Below are positions 63,584-64,000 of a DNA stretch of 64,000 nucleotides, in pieces. The notes below the pieces were generated by a model, which saw only the letters and a program-made list of their open reading frames with translations, did no database searches and was not told the DNA's origin. Location: assembly GCF_003403075.1 (NCBI RefSeq), contig NZ_CP031557.1, forward strand, positions 2,852,001-2,916,000, in the 5' to 3' direction. This DNA comes from Flavobacterium psychrotrophum (GTDB taxonomy: Bacteria > Bacteroidota > Bacteroidia > Flavobacteriales > Flavobacteriaceae). Made by a program: the position numbers and the translations under genes. Each line of letters opens with the position of its first letter. The first letter of the stretch is position 1.

Positions 63584-64000
63584 TTATTTTTTAAGCCAGT
63601 TGTTTACAAATTTACAGCTTTGGTAATCTTTGCTTATCTTGATATAGGCTGCCTTGATTTTTTCCTCGCTCCACTTAGCAATGGTCCTTATCTGCTTTTC
63701 CTTAAGGGCAAGATCTTTAATTTTAGTATAATCTTTAGCATAGTCTGCCTCGTGCTGATCGTACCTGTTTGTTACCGAAAGTAACTTATATGTTTTAGTA
63801 CCACGACGGTCAGTATCTAAAATAGGATCTGTTACCTGGTTATCTTTAAGATCTGAAACTTCATTATAAACAGATGGGTCAAGTTTTGTAAGTTCAAAAC
63901 GTGTGCCCAGTGTTTGCGGGTTAATAAGAAGACCACCACTATTACGGGTTTCTTTATCATCAGACTCAGAACGTGCAGCATCAGCAAACTTAATTTGCCC
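63584..64000 (-). CDS. peptidylprolyl isomerase (PpiC/SurA-like), C-terminal part (cut by window edge)
   Basis: The last 138 residues and stop are present; the 5' end is outside. The segment GQIKFADAARSESDDKETRN and SGGLLINPQTLGTRFELTKL is the second parvulin domain region, followed by DPILDTDRRGTKTYKLLSVT and a helical tail ending CKFVNNWLKK. Parvulin-type PPIases such as SurA fold outer membrane proteins in the periplasm; Bacteroidota usually carry two in tandem. It precedes the MoxR gene on the same strand. Confidence 0.8.
   Translation of the reverse strand, partial: GQIKFADAARSESDDKETRNSGGLLINPQTLGTRFELTKLDPSVYNEVSDLKDNQVTDPILDTDRRGTKTYKLLSVTNRYDQHEADYAKDYTKIKDLALKEKQIRTIAKWSEEKIKAAYIKISKDYQSCKFVNNWLKK

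Overview
The window looks like chromosomal DNA of a flavobacterium (Bacteroidota, Flavobacteriia; most likely Flavobacterium or a close relative). The reasons are three secreted proteins with C-terminal type IX secretion (T9SS) sorting domains, Flavobacteriales families such as DUF3822 and the CAL67264-type small membrane protein, thirteen start-proximal matches to the Bacteroidota -7 promoter box TAnnTTTG, and an apparent lack of Shine-Dalgarno sequences. No rRNA, tRNA, transposase, integrase, prophage or CRISPR array was recognised.

Layout. 1-9700: the 5' end of murQ, a His-rich ZIP transporter and a methyltransferase (one minus-strand run); a stress-type small protein; an RlmL-like rRNA methyltransferase; a DUF47-Pit phosphate transport pair; an acyl-CoA carboxylase beta subunit; kdsB; and a RecD-like helicase. 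9980-17400: DUF3822-rsmD; an AT-rich AbiTii-like putative abortive infection gene beside a 400-bp island of palindromic repeats; ettA with an apparent one-base frameshift; a four-helix-bundle gene; a small membrane protein; a CvfB-like S1 protein; and prmA-clpS. 17579-24628: a minus-strand signalling operon (receiver-kinase, large hybrid kinase, receiver, CheR, CheB, TerB-like) with no chemoreceptor, CheA or CheW nearby. 25374-36713: two tandem giant T9SS type C proteins that share a C-terminal module of about 555 residues, a GH5 lipoprotein and two secreted proteins of unknown function. 36876-41905: two small lipoproteins, a YigZ/IMPACT protein, a YbgC-type thioesterase, and dnaA with a low-molecular-weight phosphatase and an RsmI-like methylase. 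42134-50517: SulP transporter, NhaA antiporter, a small coiled-coil membrane protein, a muramidase-like exoprotein, a dapF-GNAT-mltG operon and a DegP-like protease. 50675-64000: a membrane protein, a T9SS type A protein with a GEVED-like domain, a large GAPDH, adjacent AcnA-type and AcnB aconitases, two small membrane proteins, a conserved hypothetical, a MoxR ATPase and the 3' end of a PpiC/SurA-like isomerase.

Most of this is core metabolism and envelope biology: peptidoglycan recycling and synthesis (murQ, dapF, mltG), LPS (kdsB), TCA and glycolysis (aconitases, GAPDH), translation and RNA modification (rlmL, rsmD, prmA, ettA, RsmI-like), and periplasmic quality control (degP, PPIase). 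The accessory material is the AbiTii-like gene, the four-helix-bundle gene, the secreted T9SS and lipoprotein genes, and several families of dispersed intergenic inverted repeats. The most interesting items are the CheR/CheB-kinase operon with its Glu/Gln-rich coiled coil, the AbiTii-like gene in a repeat island, the MITE-like elements around 8186-8285 and 9798-9924, the ettA frameshift, and the shared C-terminal module of the two giant exoproteins. None of these is proven to be a new system; each needs database comparison.
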